DNA of 64,000 nucleotides, taken from NCBI GenBank assembly GCA_038496445.1, contig JALMLS010000288.1:1-64000 (forward strand), in the 5' to 3' direction. Every line of letters begins with the position of its first letter. Position 1 is the first letter of the stretch. Origin of the DNA: Trichosphaerium sp. ATCC 40318. Its lineage: Eukaryota > Discosea > Flabellinia > Trichosidae. Positions 22,523-35,588 of the stretch are shown in pieces. Below the pieces are notes generated by a model, which worked only from the letters and a program-made list of their open reading frames with translations, had not been told where the DNA came from and ran no database searches. The translations under genes were made by a program, and so were the position numbers.

Positions 22523-24398
22523 ATGGAAGCGGAATTGGAGCATTATGAATCGGTTTTCGGCCAATTAGATGAACTAATGGCCATGGCAGGCGCTGAGACA
22601 GATGTGCCAGTGGAAGACCACCGCCTTATTGCACGGTACACATCAAAACTCTCTTTTTTGCTTGTTTTTGTACAGTTGGTGTTTGTAAACCTCAACGCGC
22701 GTAGAACTGACAGCGCAGTTGCACAACTCGACGAATTACTAGCGCTCGCCGATGAGCAATCAGTTAATAATGCTTCCAAACCAAGCGATCATTATAACCC
22801 GCCTGATACACCGGGTACGCGTTCGACGCTATACATTGATTGTAAAAACAATTGTTCTTTTTTGGAGTGAGGTGACACCTCGACGGTAGAGTAATTGGAT
22901 TGTTTTAGAGATGCATCAAAATGGAGCAACGGCAGAAGTGCCACCTATAACGCGAATGAACAAAGTCCAAAGCTACCGTGGTCCAAGCAGTGCACGTGGA
23001 CCTGATACACCGTCGGCTGAGATGGTAAACTTTGAGCGTCGCTTACAAAACGTGGAAGCTGGTCTAATTGGCATGGAAGCTACGGCTGTGTCACCCAATG
23101 AAGTCACACGAATAATACAGCGTGTAAAAGGCCTCGAAAAACGTGTGGGAGAGGTGGAATCGGACACATCCAGGTCCATAGACTTTGCCAGTAGTGAACG
23201 AAGGCTACAAGAATTAGAAGAGAGGCTAGTTGAGGCACTGGCGCAACGTACGACGCCCAACGATGATTTGGTGAACTTTGAACGCCGGTTACAAGAGATG
23301 GAAGTAAATCTACAACAGCGTGAAGAACAAATGGTGGACAAAGAACGAGCGATGGAGGAACGGTTTAGGCGCATGATGAAAAGGCTGGACATGGAAGAGC
23401 TCAATGAGAAACTAAAAAAACTTGACAATCTGGAGGCACTCATAGCACAAGCATCAGCTGCAAGAGCAGGTCCAGCTGTTAGGTACGAACAGCTTTGGCT
23501 TTTTTTTTGTAGATGAGAAAGATTATATTTTGTTACTACTGCTGCTTGACGCACTTACAATTTACAACAGAGGTTTGAAAGAGATTAAAAAAGACCTGAA
23601 CGACTTGCAAGGTATACTCAATGACCCAGGAGCGTCAGAGAAGAAAAAGAGTCAAGCGAATATAAAGGTATGAATGAATCAATGAAACAACGCTTGAATT
23701 TGTTTCTCTGCCTTCTAACGCATTGTCAGCTGGAAGGCGTAATGAAGGAGCTGGAAACGTCACCTGAATTTATGAAAGAACAGCGCAAGATTAAACAAGA
23801 TTGGTTGGACAAACAGCAGCCATTAAATGCGTGCGTATTCACTCAACCCTATAGGGGCTCAACAGCTGACCAGTTGGTTAGAAAGGCATTTGTTGATGTG
23901 GTCACCAAGTTGCACTCCAATGCGCGTGCTAATCCAATTGCTTTCAAGGCAAGAATGTCCAGGCAGCCAGAGATGCTGTTGGTTTTGTTGAAAAAAGACG
24001 CCATCATAAGGCGCCACGAGTCAAACTTTAAAGCGTATGTCCTCTGTATTGTGTCACCACGTTGACGCTTGCTTTTAGGTACTCGCTCGTAAATCTGACG
24101 GAGAACGAGCTTCGTGCGATACGCCACAACATGCCCAAATTTAGGGTCGACCAAAAGATCCAAGTGGCATTTGTACAGTCGCTGGACAACAAAATTAAGA
24201 ACATAGAAAAGGGTGAGAACCCAATCAAGGTGCACAAACCTCCAAAAAGGAAATGGAGTCGTCCAAAGGTACACTTTTTAAGCACACAAAACATTATGAC
24301 AACTTGAATGCTTATCATTACTTCACTAGTCCACAATAATCAAGGGAGGTGGCGGATTTTTGGCAGAGCTCAGATCAAAGGCCACCAAAATAAATTGA
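22523..24398 (+). CDS. Coiled-coil protein of unknown function
   Basis: The start MEAELEHYESVFGQLDELMAM is followed, past an intron, by a related short unit SAVAQLDELLALADEQS, so the N-terminus carries two QLDEL(M/L)A helices. Then comes a linker with PPITRMNKVQSYRGPSSARG and a long coiled coil (about 23020-23450: FERRLQNVEAGL, RRLQELEERLVEAL, FERRLQEMEVNLQ). The compact C-terminal helical region is STADQLVRKAFVDVV, ARMSRQPEMLLVLL and TENELRAIRHNMPKF. The final exon is GGGGFLAELRSKATKIN, vaguely like a WH2 peptide, which would suggest an actin link; that is a guess. The last 29 bp of coding sequence overlap the coding end of the opposite-strand gene. There are about seven introns. Not recognised as a named family. 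Confidence 0.7.
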
Positions 24399-26352
24399 GC
24401 AATCCTGTATGTTGCTGTGGACAACCAACAGTAAAAAAAAATTGTATTTTATCAAATAGTTTTAATCTATGTTACATGCAACATTGTGCAATTGTTTGAG
24501 GCCGTCATCATACCTTGTTGCCTTCCTTTAGCTTCTGCGAGGTAGTGTGGTGTGTTTACAGCCTGATTGTTGGTACTTCGGTTAATAATATTGACGAGGG
24601 TAGTTGCTGTGCCATCAAACCTAAACAAGTGTCAAAAAAAACAACATAAAAACAAGACGTACCAATACGGAACTGTGATCAATGTTATACCGAACTGTTT
24701 ACAAAGTGCAAACTTTTCCTCATCACGGAGCTTATGTGCAGCACTGGGGGACGCATGTGGTAACACATCATGGTAATGTTGCTCGCCTACAGATGTTATC
24801 CTAATGCCTGGTGGTTCCGTTCCACTTTACCTTGGTATTCTATGGCAATGTTGTGTTCTGGGACATACATGTCTATCACAACAGGTGCCCCGTTGGAGTC
24901 TCGTATCCCAACAGTATACTCCTCATATACTGTTGCACCTTTAAAGACTTCATTAACCAGCGTTGACAATAGCCTTGAGTATGTTTAATATAGTCTAAGA
25001 TTGGGCATTTGGTACCTCTGCGCTGATCTCTTAAACAGAGAATTGAAATTAGGGAGCTTCCACGCCACATTAGGATACAGAACGGACAAAGAAGACAGAA
25101 AATATCGAATAAAACCAGGGCCAGTAGTATCAGATAGTTGTTTCTGCGATATACGGTACCTAGACCCAAAAATTAGTATTAACATTTGATGTGAGTGGTT
25201 CTTGCCATGATGTCGGCTCAGTTATATTGAACTGGATCTCTAGACGTTTCAAGTATGTCAAGATATTCTCTTTGTTATCCCAAAAATGTTGTGGCGTTAA
25301 GGCACCTTGGCGGCTTGGACAAAGTGTAAGTGTTTCACAAACACATTTGGGAAATGACTTAGTGCGAGAAATACGTACTCTACTTTAAACATATGTGGTG
25401 CCCATGATTGTTCTGGATATATAGCACGCAACGCATTCAATAAAGAGTGGCCATACCTACTACCTTGTCATTGACAATCGCACATAATGGGTGCTATGTA
25501 CCTGTGCGTTATTCCTCCACTGAGGTCACATATCGTCTTAGTGGAGTGTTTGGCCCAATCCGACATGAGCTTTATATCAAGGTCAGTACCTATTTCGTCG
25601 AACTTTTCGCGTTGATTAGTGATAGAACTCCAAAAGCCATGAGGTGCATTTCTAAGCATATAGTAAGCTTACTGACAAGCCTTTATTACCTACTTGAAGT
25701 GCCACGGTCGCCAATTGTAGCGTGGAAATATAGTCATGAGTGCAGAAGATATTGAGCCTTTGTACCTTTTGTCCGAATATGTTAGTGGGACTCTACGCTC
25801 TAGTTTTTTTACGCACTGATTCATCAACACACTGCCCCCTCCTTTCGCATGTGCGTCCTCCCAAGTGATATCGTACCAATCATCCAACGTAGCAACTGAC
25901 AGAGATTCTCCTATTTTTTGAAATCTGGTGTGTTGGTGTTCCAGTAGATGCCAGTGTCCCATAGGAGCCCTTTCACGTCTGTCAGTTACAGCTACAACAC
26001 GTGTCTTACGCTTACATAAACCTATTTTCTACCCAGTCATAGCCGGGATAGGCTGCTTGAAGTAGAAGTACCAGACTGTTTTTGAACCTACAGATGATCC
26101 AAGTATTATTCATTGAGCACGTGCTTTGGTACTTACTGGCGCAAGATGATGCTCCCTCCTGCCTCTTCTATGTCTACTTGCTTCACCGCATACCAATCAG
26201 TGAGCGTGCGCACGTTTAGCGTGTGTGCGATGGTGGCTATGCGCTTCTGTTGCCATGAAAGCAACCTTCAACTGTCAGCGCTGTATGAGGTTCTAGTCGC
26301 ACCTTGCTTCGCTTTTAACGCGTGATGCTGCGTATTGGGCTGCTTTGTTCAT
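24370..26352 (-). CDS. Four 'WY' repeats plus Vsr-like PD-(D/E)XK nuclease domain (copy B)
   Basis: The spliced minus-strand protein starts MNKAAQYAASRVKSEARLLS (ATG 26352). Repeats follow: IAHTLNVRTLTDWYAV...LLLQAAYPGYDW; LSVATLDDWYDITWED...KGSISSALMTIFPRYNW; a diverged DLDIKLMSDWAKHS...ALRAIYPEQSW; and ITEPTSWQEP...LSVLYPNVAW. The C-terminal nuclease-like part reads VYEEYTVGIRDSNGAPVVID, MYVPEHNIAIEYQGEQHY, LCKQFGITLITVPYWFD. It shares DSNGAP, the D...EYQGExHY core and the PYW motif with copy A, so the catalytic layout is intact. The intron inside EYQ|GEQHY has the same position as in copy A, here with a normal GT donor. The C-terminus ends QQGLLNLFWWPLI and overlaps the 3' coding end of the coiled-coil gene. 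Function is unknown; a DNA-repair or defence nuclease is a guess from the fold. Confidence 0.75.
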
Positions 26353-26523
26353 GTTGGCTAAACTTTGTATGTCAGCGTGTTCTCGCGCTAATTACGCCAT
26401 GTGTGATGTAATAGCCACTATAAACTTCCGTTGATAGCGAAAGAGAACAAACACGCGTAAAATGTATTCCACACGCCAGCTAATGGCGTAGTATTCGATG
26501 AAGAAGCGGTTATACTTTAAATA

Positions 26524-27746
26524 ATGATTAAGCCATACAAACCAATTTGTACAGCTTCAAAAAGTAGCATACAACATCACCTGCGCAACAATATCATGGA
26601 ACCTAAAGAAGAAAGGCCATCACATGAGATACCAGAGCCAAAAACTGACAAAACCACCCAAGACTTGTACAACACGGGTTATCCGCCCATTAAAGTAGCT
26701 GGAACAACTGACACAATGCGAGTACTTTACAGAGGTTTAACAGTAGCAACATTGCTTTTGCATCGCGTAACGAACGGTCCTAGATGAGCATTGCATAATA
26801 GTATCAAAACCAGCGAATTATGCAGTACATAAGAGCGACATATTCGGGCGGCAAGAAGTTATCTTTGTTGCTGAGAATGTCTCTACCTACGTAGGCACCA
26901 AAGTACATCCGGTGCATCGTCTTGATAGGTACCACTGCGCACGTGAGACTTTGAATTAATTGTGGCCTCTAGACCCACGTCAGGTAAGCGTAAATCTTTG
27001 TGTCACAGAAATGAGCATTTGACTCTCATCAAGGTATCCTTCTGTTTGCTCTGTCTAGCCTGGCTGCTGCCAAATTCCAGGTAGTGATACAAGACAAGGA
27101 AAATACGATTAAAGAGTACCTTGCGTTGGTTCGTGGGACTTCACCGCCAAGCTGGTGCGTCAATTTCTGTTTCAAGTAGAAATGCATGCTTAAAAAAAAC
27201 TTGAAGGATAGATACACAGCCCCTCACAAAGCGCAAGGCAGGACGCATGTCAAAAGCAGACAAGAAGAAACCGGCTGTCATCCAAGAAGCAGAAACTAGA
27301 TTTGTTACATTAGCCTCTTTCTATCGCCTGTCACTTGTCAAGGTTTGTCTTTTGAGCATATCGTTATAATGTGGTATTGTTAACAGACATTATTGCTGTG
27401 TAGGCGAGAATAATTACAGGACGTAGACATCAAATAAGGAGACACCTGCACAAGTCCGCCCGACAAATAATAGGAGACACCATGTATGGTATGCCAACCC
27501 TCCCATTGCTAGGGTATTTCTTGTATTGTGTTTGACACTTGCCCATCTTTAGGAAAGGGTAGAATCAACAAGTTTTTTAAAGAGACGCACAATCTACACA
27601 GACTGTTTCTTCACGCAACACGTTTTGAATTCGTGCATCCCTTTGAAGGAAAAAAAGTGATAATCAATGATCCCTTGCCGCCAGAACTACGCACCTTTTT
27701 ATTGGGCTTGCCGGAGATTGACAAGGCATTAGTTGCAACATTGTGA
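26524..27746 (+). CDS. RluA/TruC-type RNA pseudouridine synthase
   Basis: The enzyme isomerises uridine to pseudouridine in RNA. After an N-terminal extension (MIKPYKPICTASKSS, then an acidic MEPKEERPSHE) comes VLYRDEHCIIVSKPANYAVH, the usual 'D..liv.nKPag..vH' entry. Then VGTKVHPVHRLDRPTSG carries the catalytic aspartate in HRLDRPTSG, and VLLFALSSLAAAKFQ and KEYLALVRG follow. The next exons give ARIITGRRHQIRRHLHKSAR, IIGDTMYGKGRINKFFKE and HNLHRLFLHATRFEF. These are nearly the bacterial TruC signature (GRxHQIRxHL, IIGDxxYG.GR.N..F, LHRxxLHA). In eukaryotes this type acts on tRNA or mitochondrial RNA. There are five or six introns. All key residues are present. Confidence 0.88.
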
Positions 27747-27886
27747 TACTTGTAGTAAATTTATCGTGTCGCATGTCATTTTTCGTAATTGTTTCTTCAT
27801 CATCTTCACTGACCCGAAATTTCGGTACCTTTTCGTTTGTTTTTTGAAACTGTGAGTGTGAGAGGTTCTGATCATTCATACAAAAC

Positions 27887-30800
27887 ATGGAAAAAGCTCA
27901 ACAATCTCCAGACGTAGAATCGGGCCAAACAAAGGCAAGAATAAAACAACGCAACGTCTTGTATCTCAAAATTTATAGGCGCAAAAACTCCAAGACCAAG
28001 CCAACGAGTTCTTCATTGACCAAGAGGGAGAAGATGCCGTAACTGAATTGGTTGAAGGCAATTTGTCTAGTTAAACGGCGGAATAGGCTTATTTTTGTCA
28101 TAGGCAAGTACTTGGAAGGTCTACGCGACTGCGTGGGCAAGTTTGGGCTTGGAAACCACTCATTATTCGGTGGAACGTTTTCGTCCGTCGAGACCTTCAT
28201 CATTGAAGGTACGTAACCCATCTAGAAACTACGCAACTGTTGTGGCGTTGCAAGTTTCAAAAAAAAAAAGAAACACGCGTTTTGACGCTAAATATGACAG
28301 CTAAACTGACTTTGCTCGCGTTTTACAGGTGATTCTGTACTGGCGTTTGTTCTACTCGATCAAAAGTTATCTGGTGGAGAATTCCTGCACGCCGTTTACC
28401 TATACGAGCGCTTCTTGGTAAATTTGTCGGAATGCTCGCCTAAATTTAAAATATTGTTTTTGCGATCCAATCGCGGGATTTGGGCGCATAACCCAGAGTT
28501 GTTGGTTTTGCGCGACATGCTCGTTAGGTATGTACCAACAAAAAACAAAACTTGACAGTTAACACATGTCACGCGTCAAAATCTGGCACGTGCACTAAGA
28601 CATTGTAACTGAATTAAATGTTAGACACTTGAAAGAGAACACCGAATTCGTAGTGGAAGAACTCGATATGGATTGGTCTTCAGACGAATTCGCAGGACGT
28701 ATCAGGATTGAGAGACCATCCTTCGTTTTATGTTCAAATGGCGCTACAAAGGAGATGCTCACCCTCATGTCTGCTGAACATGCTGCTATATTCCAAGCGT
28801 TCCTTGTTGTGCGTACCCCAAGTCCACGTTCCATAACCCTACTGCTTGTGTGCTGACTCTACCCACCAGCGATGCGTGTCATTGAACCAAAATGTGGTAT
28901 GTACAGAAGAAATGGAATTCCATGGCGGAAGAGCTTGGGGTTGGATTATTTACTGGACAGCTGGTAAAGGAAGCAAAGCTCGCGCCACTGAAAAGGCAGT
29001 TGTACGTGCCATGCTCATTGACTGTTCGCAGTTCATTCTTTTGTGTGACTACTACAATCTTTCAAAATACTTACTCCTAGTCAAGACATTTGTATGCGAT
29101 ACCATACTCAAGCCGGCAAATGAAGAGTTGAAACAAGAGATAGCCGCTATCGAGGGTACTAAAACTCGCTTTGTTGTTTATGTGTAAATATTGACATTTT
29201 TTTCGAATTCAGATAAACCAAACGTGTTTGTACACGCACTCGGCCTTGCGCTCAAGGAATGTGGTGGCAAACCGGAATTTGGCAATTGGAGAGACTTGGC
29301 AAAAATATTCTTGATTCACCAGGACTTGCTAGAAACGCTGCACATTAAAGCTAGGGTACCTATTTTAAAATTGTTACCTTTCTTCTTTTGTTATTGCGCT
29401 AACGTTATGTTGTAGGCGTTTGCAATGTTACCAATAACTTCATCTGCCTCAAAACAAACCGCAGCGTTTACCAAACGCGTATTCCATTATGTTGCTGCTC
29501 TATGTTACACAGTATGTCAAACGCATTGCAACCCCTTTTGTTCAACCTCAACAACCTAACTTGATTTCAGGACAATGTTGAATTTCCTTCGCATGTCTGT
29601 GATTGCTATTCAAACCGTCTATTTGAACAACTAGTGCGTTACTTATCCTTAAACGATGGCACAGGTGAGAGATTGCTTTTCTTTCTATACACGATTTAGT
29701 AACGCTCACATTTTCTCGTGGCAGATATTGACAACCGCCAAAACACCTTGGAAACTCTCGGTGTGGCTGAAACCACTGTTGATAAACTTGAGTCCTCGTG
29801 GGCCGTCATCTCCAAAATAGCAGGGACCACTGACGCGTTATACCCACTTCTTGAAATAAGAGATGGAGAACTAGACGAACAAGAACTTCAAAAACGAATT
29901 GGTTTGAATGCAGGTACTACTATCTTTTAGAGCGCTTGTCATGTTTTCAGGGTCTAACGTCTTTCGCCTATCTATAGAGAAAAAGAAAGAAGTGATGCCT
30001 TTCTCGTCTCCTTTGGGCAAACTTATCCTTGGTGCTGATCAACTACCAACTCTCGACAGTACTACACACGCCTTCTCGTTGATTAAATGCTAACTTGTCA
30101 TTTTAGAAAACGATGATGCTGTAAAGAGCTCCCAAGATTCCAAAAAATACTTTGAGTCAGTATACAAGTGGCACCAAGTAGCTCCTCTCAGACAAGGTAA
30201 GTTAACGCACAACAAAAACCAGTTTATCAAAAAAAAAGTTTGTGCACGTGGATTAAGATAGCGTGTTTTAGATTTGGCTTTGAAGAAGGATAAACGTAAA
30301 ACAAAGACAAATCTCACAAAGTGGGAGAAGAAACGCATTCAAAAGAGCAAAAACAACTTGCAGAAGCACATGTTCCGTTACGCCGAATCCCTCAAAGGAT
30401 CCCGTATGTTTATTTTAAAATTGAATAATTATATTATTTTTGATTGTAATGTACGGTCATTTAGATCTGGAGCGTATGGATATTCAACACGTTGGACAGA
30501 TCAAGGAATTGTCGAAAAAGGACAAGATCAAGAGGGACAAAGAGCTCAAGAGAGAGGAACAAAAGAACAAGCGTAAAGCACAAATCAATAAATCGCGAAA
30601 ACAAAATAAGGGCAACATGAGCAAAGCTGATAAGCTAAAACATGAAAACGCACTTCGCTTGCAAAAACAAGATAAAGAAGACACCGACTTGAGGGTCAGT
30701 TTGTCCACAACTAATGTACACTGTGCTAACCATGATTGTAGTGGAAGAACATCTCTAAATTGCTTCGTAACTCCTCATTCAAAGATGCAATTGCAGAGAT

Positions 30801-33800
30801 ACAAAGAAACGTAGACGACAGAGAGCAGAAGGTACAAACCCACGTTTACAAAAAGGAGTTGCTAATCTTTATTTTCTTCCTATAGCATGAAGTAAAAAAG
30901 CGTGCATTGCTTTATAGAATGGACCTCCTTATGAAGGAGTACAAGGCAGATCCTAGCCTTATACTTCGTATCGAGATTTTCCGTACCATTCACCATCTAT
31001 ACGATGGCTATAGCCCTGATCAAAGTCTTGTTGTCGAGGTACTTTCTTGGACCGGCTAAAAAACCAAACTTGTTCCCCAATGTTTCTTTGTCTGTAACGA
31101 CACGTTGATTGACGCATTTTGTTAGGCTCTAGAACTCATTGGATTCCCTGATACTGCCAAGAAAGTAAGAGGCAGCAAGAAAGTGTCTCCAGAAAAGGAA
31201 TCTATCGAATTTCAATTGGAACACATGCAAAAAGACATGTCGAGAAGCAGTGGCACAGAAACCGCTGATCCTCGTGTCAAAATGTTCAAACTCGAAGCTT
31301 GGCAAGTCAAGTTGATCGATGCAGTTGACGCCAATGGTACACCTCACTAAATCGCGTTTCTTCATTTCTGATTTCGCATCCACAGAGAGCGCACTTGTAG
31401 TCGCACCAACTTCTTCTGGTAAAACATTCATCAGTTACTACTGTATGGAAAAAACACTTCGCGAGAGCGACGATGGCGTAGTCGTGTACATATCCCCATC
31501 AAAGGTACGCAAAACAGTTTGTGCCATAAACATGTCAGATTGTGTCGTAATTAACTAATGTCATGGTTTTTAGGCTTTAGTCAATCAAGTCGCCGCCTCA
31601 GTCATTGGTGCCTTCAACAAGAGTTACAGCAACTCCACCACACGAAGTGTGTATGGTTACTTTACGCACGATTACTGCTTCCCTGAAGAAGACCCTCTGA
31701 AATGTCAAGTGCTTGTAACAGTTCCAGAGATATTTGAAATGCTCTTGTTGTCACCTTCAAATCGCGATTGGGTCAAGAGGATCAAATGGGTGGTATTCGA
31801 TGAAGTCCATCAAATATCTAATGTGGGTATTGGTGCATATTGGGAGCGCCTATTGGTAATGAGCAAAGCGCCATTCCTTGCACTTTCTGCCACTGTAGGA
31901 AACTTCCAAAAGTTTCACAGGTAACATATTTATCACAAATCATTTGTGACCATTCTGACTCCCTATTTTAGTTGGATGGAAGGCGTTCAAAAGAAACTAG
32001 CTGAGCAATATCCAGATGAGAAGACACAAAGCATAGACGAGTTCAAAGGACAAAGATTTGCAGTGCACACCAAGCGTAATTTCAAAGGTACCGATTTTTT
32101 TATTTTGTTGACTGAATGCTACCTTTGCAACTACTGACATTTGTCATAGTCCATCTCATACAACACAATGTGCGATACTCTGATTTAAGGAAGCAATTCT
32201 ACATGCCACCAAAATCAGCATTGTTGCAACGCAGCTGTGCGCCAGTTAGCGACATCTACAACCCAAAAGAGGGAGAGGTTGGGTACACACTCTCCACAAT
32301 GATCCTGCTTTAGACTAACGTGTCTTGTGTTTCTGTAGTACAATCAAGTTTGTTCATCCAGTCCATTGCATCACCTTAGAAATGTTGCAAGAGCGTGGTT
32401 TCCCAGCAGGTGCGCAATATAGTGAGTGTAGATTACAGGTTAGCTAAATCTTGGATAGACATGATCTTGGAACCGTTTGATTGCTTTTTAATGCACAAGG
32501 CTATGGTATCCGCCGCTGCAAAATTCAATGATGGTAATAATAATCACAACGAAATTACACGTGTATTATTAGACCTAACTCTTTGCCTAGAATCCGCAAA
32601 GGCTGCCACTGCCAAATTGGACGCCGTTCTGTTCTTTAAAGATGAACCTGTAGTCACCAGACAGAAGTCAAGAGAATACGAATCCCTACTCAAAACAGTA
32701 CGAGAAAAAGCCAATCCTATAAACGTAGTTTTTGGTTAACCCATGTACAGCTATTGATGGAGTGGGTTGGCGCCTCCAAGACTGATCTGGTACAACATGT
32801 ACTTGCAGAGCTCAAGGTAGAGGGCCTACCTAACCCTGATGATGATGTAACTCGCCCTGTGGACGACTGCTATTCTCCATCTTACTTGGGCACTCATCTC
32901 CTCGGCTTGCTTTCCAACTTGGCAATGCAAGATAAAATGCCGTGCATAGTATTTTCTTTGGATAGAGGCATCGTCAATGCCCTCATGTCTTCAATTGTAC
33001 GTTTGAATTGCCACGCTTATTTTATTATTATTTGCGACTGACTCAAAGCACACAGGTTACTACCCTTGTGGCCAGTCAAGAAGCGTACCAAAACACTGAA
33101 GAGTACAAGAAATTGAAGAGAGGAAACGAGAAAAAGCTAAAGGCTCAATCTAAACAGCAACGCAAAGCAGAAAGCAATTCTACAACAAAAGAAGAGAAAG
33201 AAGCCGGTCAAGTAAGCACAGAATTTTATTCACCTTCTTGGTTGGATTATTAAAGGTTTTGTACTGACAACCTGCACCCACAGAGCGAGACTATTGATGT
33301 AGTTGAGGAACTTCCAGAGATTGAACTTGCCTTCTCATTCCTCGATATGCAGAGCAACCTTGTAATCGATTGGCGTCTAGAGAGGGTACTTGAAAGAGAT
33401 CCTAATGGTCCTCTCCTACTTGAGTACGCACATTACTGATCATCCATTCCACGTCACATCGCTCACTCACCAAATTAGGGGATTAAAACGTGGTATTGGT
33501 ATGCATCACGCTGGTTTGCCACTCGCCTACCGTCGCGCTGTAGAGCAACTGTTTAGACAAAAGGTACATCCATTTTTATTCTTTTGTACGCTGTTTGTTG
33601 TACTAATAAGGCAATAGCAATTGCGTGTCGTCATAAGTACTGCAACACTTGCTTTGGGTATTCACATGCCGTGCCGTAGTGTGGTATTCGCTGGTTCTAA
33701 CTTGTGGCTTCATCCTCTCAGTTATCGCCAAATGGCAGGTCGTGCTGGCCGTCGTGGTTTCGATCGTACGTTATACCAAAATGCCGCCCTTGATTTTCTT

Positions 33801-35461
33801 CCACTTACTGTGCTTACTCTGTGTTAGCTGTCGGAAATGTTGTTTTCTTTGGCGTTTCAGACACAAAGATGAAACATTTAATGTCAAGTCGCCTTCCTAG
33901 TTTGACTACTGAGTTCCCAGGTACTGTCATAATGTTATCTATAAATCACTTACTCACCGGGGTGTAGTGAGCTTCTCAACGATTCTACGTTGCCTTCTAT
34001 TGTACGCAGGCAGCAAAACCGATCAAGAGAAGAGCGATGCCTCAAAGGCCATTGAGCGATTGTTTACAGTTCCTCTATACAATCACCAAAAGAGCCTAGC
34101 ATACACTGAACACGTACGAAAACTATTTCAGTGCAAGTTAGTTGATTTGAACGCTCACAATTTTTGTTTATAGTTGAGACATCACTTCAGGCTAGCTGTC
34201 GAATACTTTGTGAGCAACGGATACATGAACATTGATGGCAAACTTCGTCCACCAACAGCCCTTGCAGCGCACTTGTACTTTCAAGAACCTAGCAACTTTA
34301 TCTTTGTGGATTTGGTCCAACAAGGTGTCTTCCACGCCATCGCCACTGATCCTGAGTTGAACAAAGCTGGAAAGTTCCTAAAGATGCTCGTACGTGCCCT
34401 TCGCTCTCCTTATTTGTTGATCATCATCATACTCAACTCTCTCCATGTAGAATGTATTGGCACACTTGTTTACACAAACACGTATACCTAGCTGGTATAC
34501 AGACGAACAAGTGACTCCACGCCTTGGCTCTAAAATTGTGCTCGATGTACGACCATACTGAATGCTTTATGTCAATATTTATCATCCCTTTTTTTAGCCT
34601 CTTCCTCAAGAATTTGTTGACGCAATCGAAGCCCATAACGAACGTACACTATCCACTCTAAGTCTTTACTTGCGTGCCTACGCCTCTGAAGTAGAAAAGC
34701 GTGAGCCTGATGTGTTCTTGCCTGCATCTCGGTACCACAATTAAAACATGTGCTGAGCACTAGCGTATTAACATTGTTCGTAGCCTTGAGTTCCCAGGCA
34801 AAGAGGAAGACAAGCCTAGTGAGACATTCGTAGGTACCCTCAAGTCGTTACGTATCCCTATCACAGCCCGTTCTGCGTTTGTTGCTGTATCTGGCCATGA
34901 TGACGAATTTGATTCCAAGACCGACTTTTACAATGTCAGAGAAAGTGCGTCCATCTCCTTGAACTCTCTTTCAAACGGTTAAAAACTTACATTGGATCAT
35001 AGGCATTGCCCTAAATGTTAAGAACATTCCATTGAAGCACTTTAATGAACATGACAGATTCAATGCCTGGGCTGTAGACTTCTGGCGTCATGGTACGTTG
35101 CTTGTTGCGAATTAAAAAATATGTTCGCCAACTGTACTAAACTATTAATTACAGGTGACCACAAGGTCCTTGTGCGCGCTAATAAGATTGGTGGTGGTAA
35201 CTATTGGGACTACCTCAAGAGCTTCTGTTTGGTCATTCAGGTACTTATATACACATTCACCACTTTCAACATTAGCGTTAACGGTACACCGTGTAGTCCA
35301 TCAGAGTTGGATTGGAACAAATGCAAGACCAAAAGGAGATTGAAGCGCAACAAGCCTTAGTAGCAGCTGAAGAGAGCTACCAAGCATCTGACCCTCTTGT
35401 AAATTTGATGTTGCAGCTCAGCGACGAGTACAGAAAGAAGTTCACGAGCATCTATGCTTAA
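27887..35461 (+). CDS. DDX60-like superfamily 2 RNA helicase
   Basis: This is the largest gene, spread over about 7.6 kb with more than twenty short introns. The N-terminal third ([39 protein letters not shown]) matches the non-helicase head of DDX60/SKI2-like proteins. A charged Lys-rich region (30290-30680) comes before the ATPase core. The core carries Walker [19 protein letters not shown] (about 31390-31440), Walker [13 protein letters not shown] (DEVH, about 31790), LALSATVG (31878), [18 protein letters not shown] (33490-33545), [15 protein letters not shown] (33625-33670) and [14 protein letters not shown] (33722-33763). An inserted basic stretch at 33090-33190 separates the RecA domains. 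DDX60 proteins in animals assist antiviral RNA sensing and decay; in protists the role is unknown. The helicase appears fully active. It converges on the STE20-like kinase, 128 bp between stops. Confidence 0.88.
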
Positions 35462-35588
35462 ATATTTGCAATCCAATCAAAAAAAAAAATATACAAACAT
35501 CAAAAATACACGGAGCGTATTGTACAACACACGATTTTTTTGCTTAATTTTAAATACTATCGCACATTTTTTTTCTACGTTACATTTT

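Noticed and set aside
22973-23554. Minus-strand frame of 193 codons, Ser/Arg-rich
   Set aside because: Mirror of the coiled-coil exon on the plus strand, which has consistent splicing.
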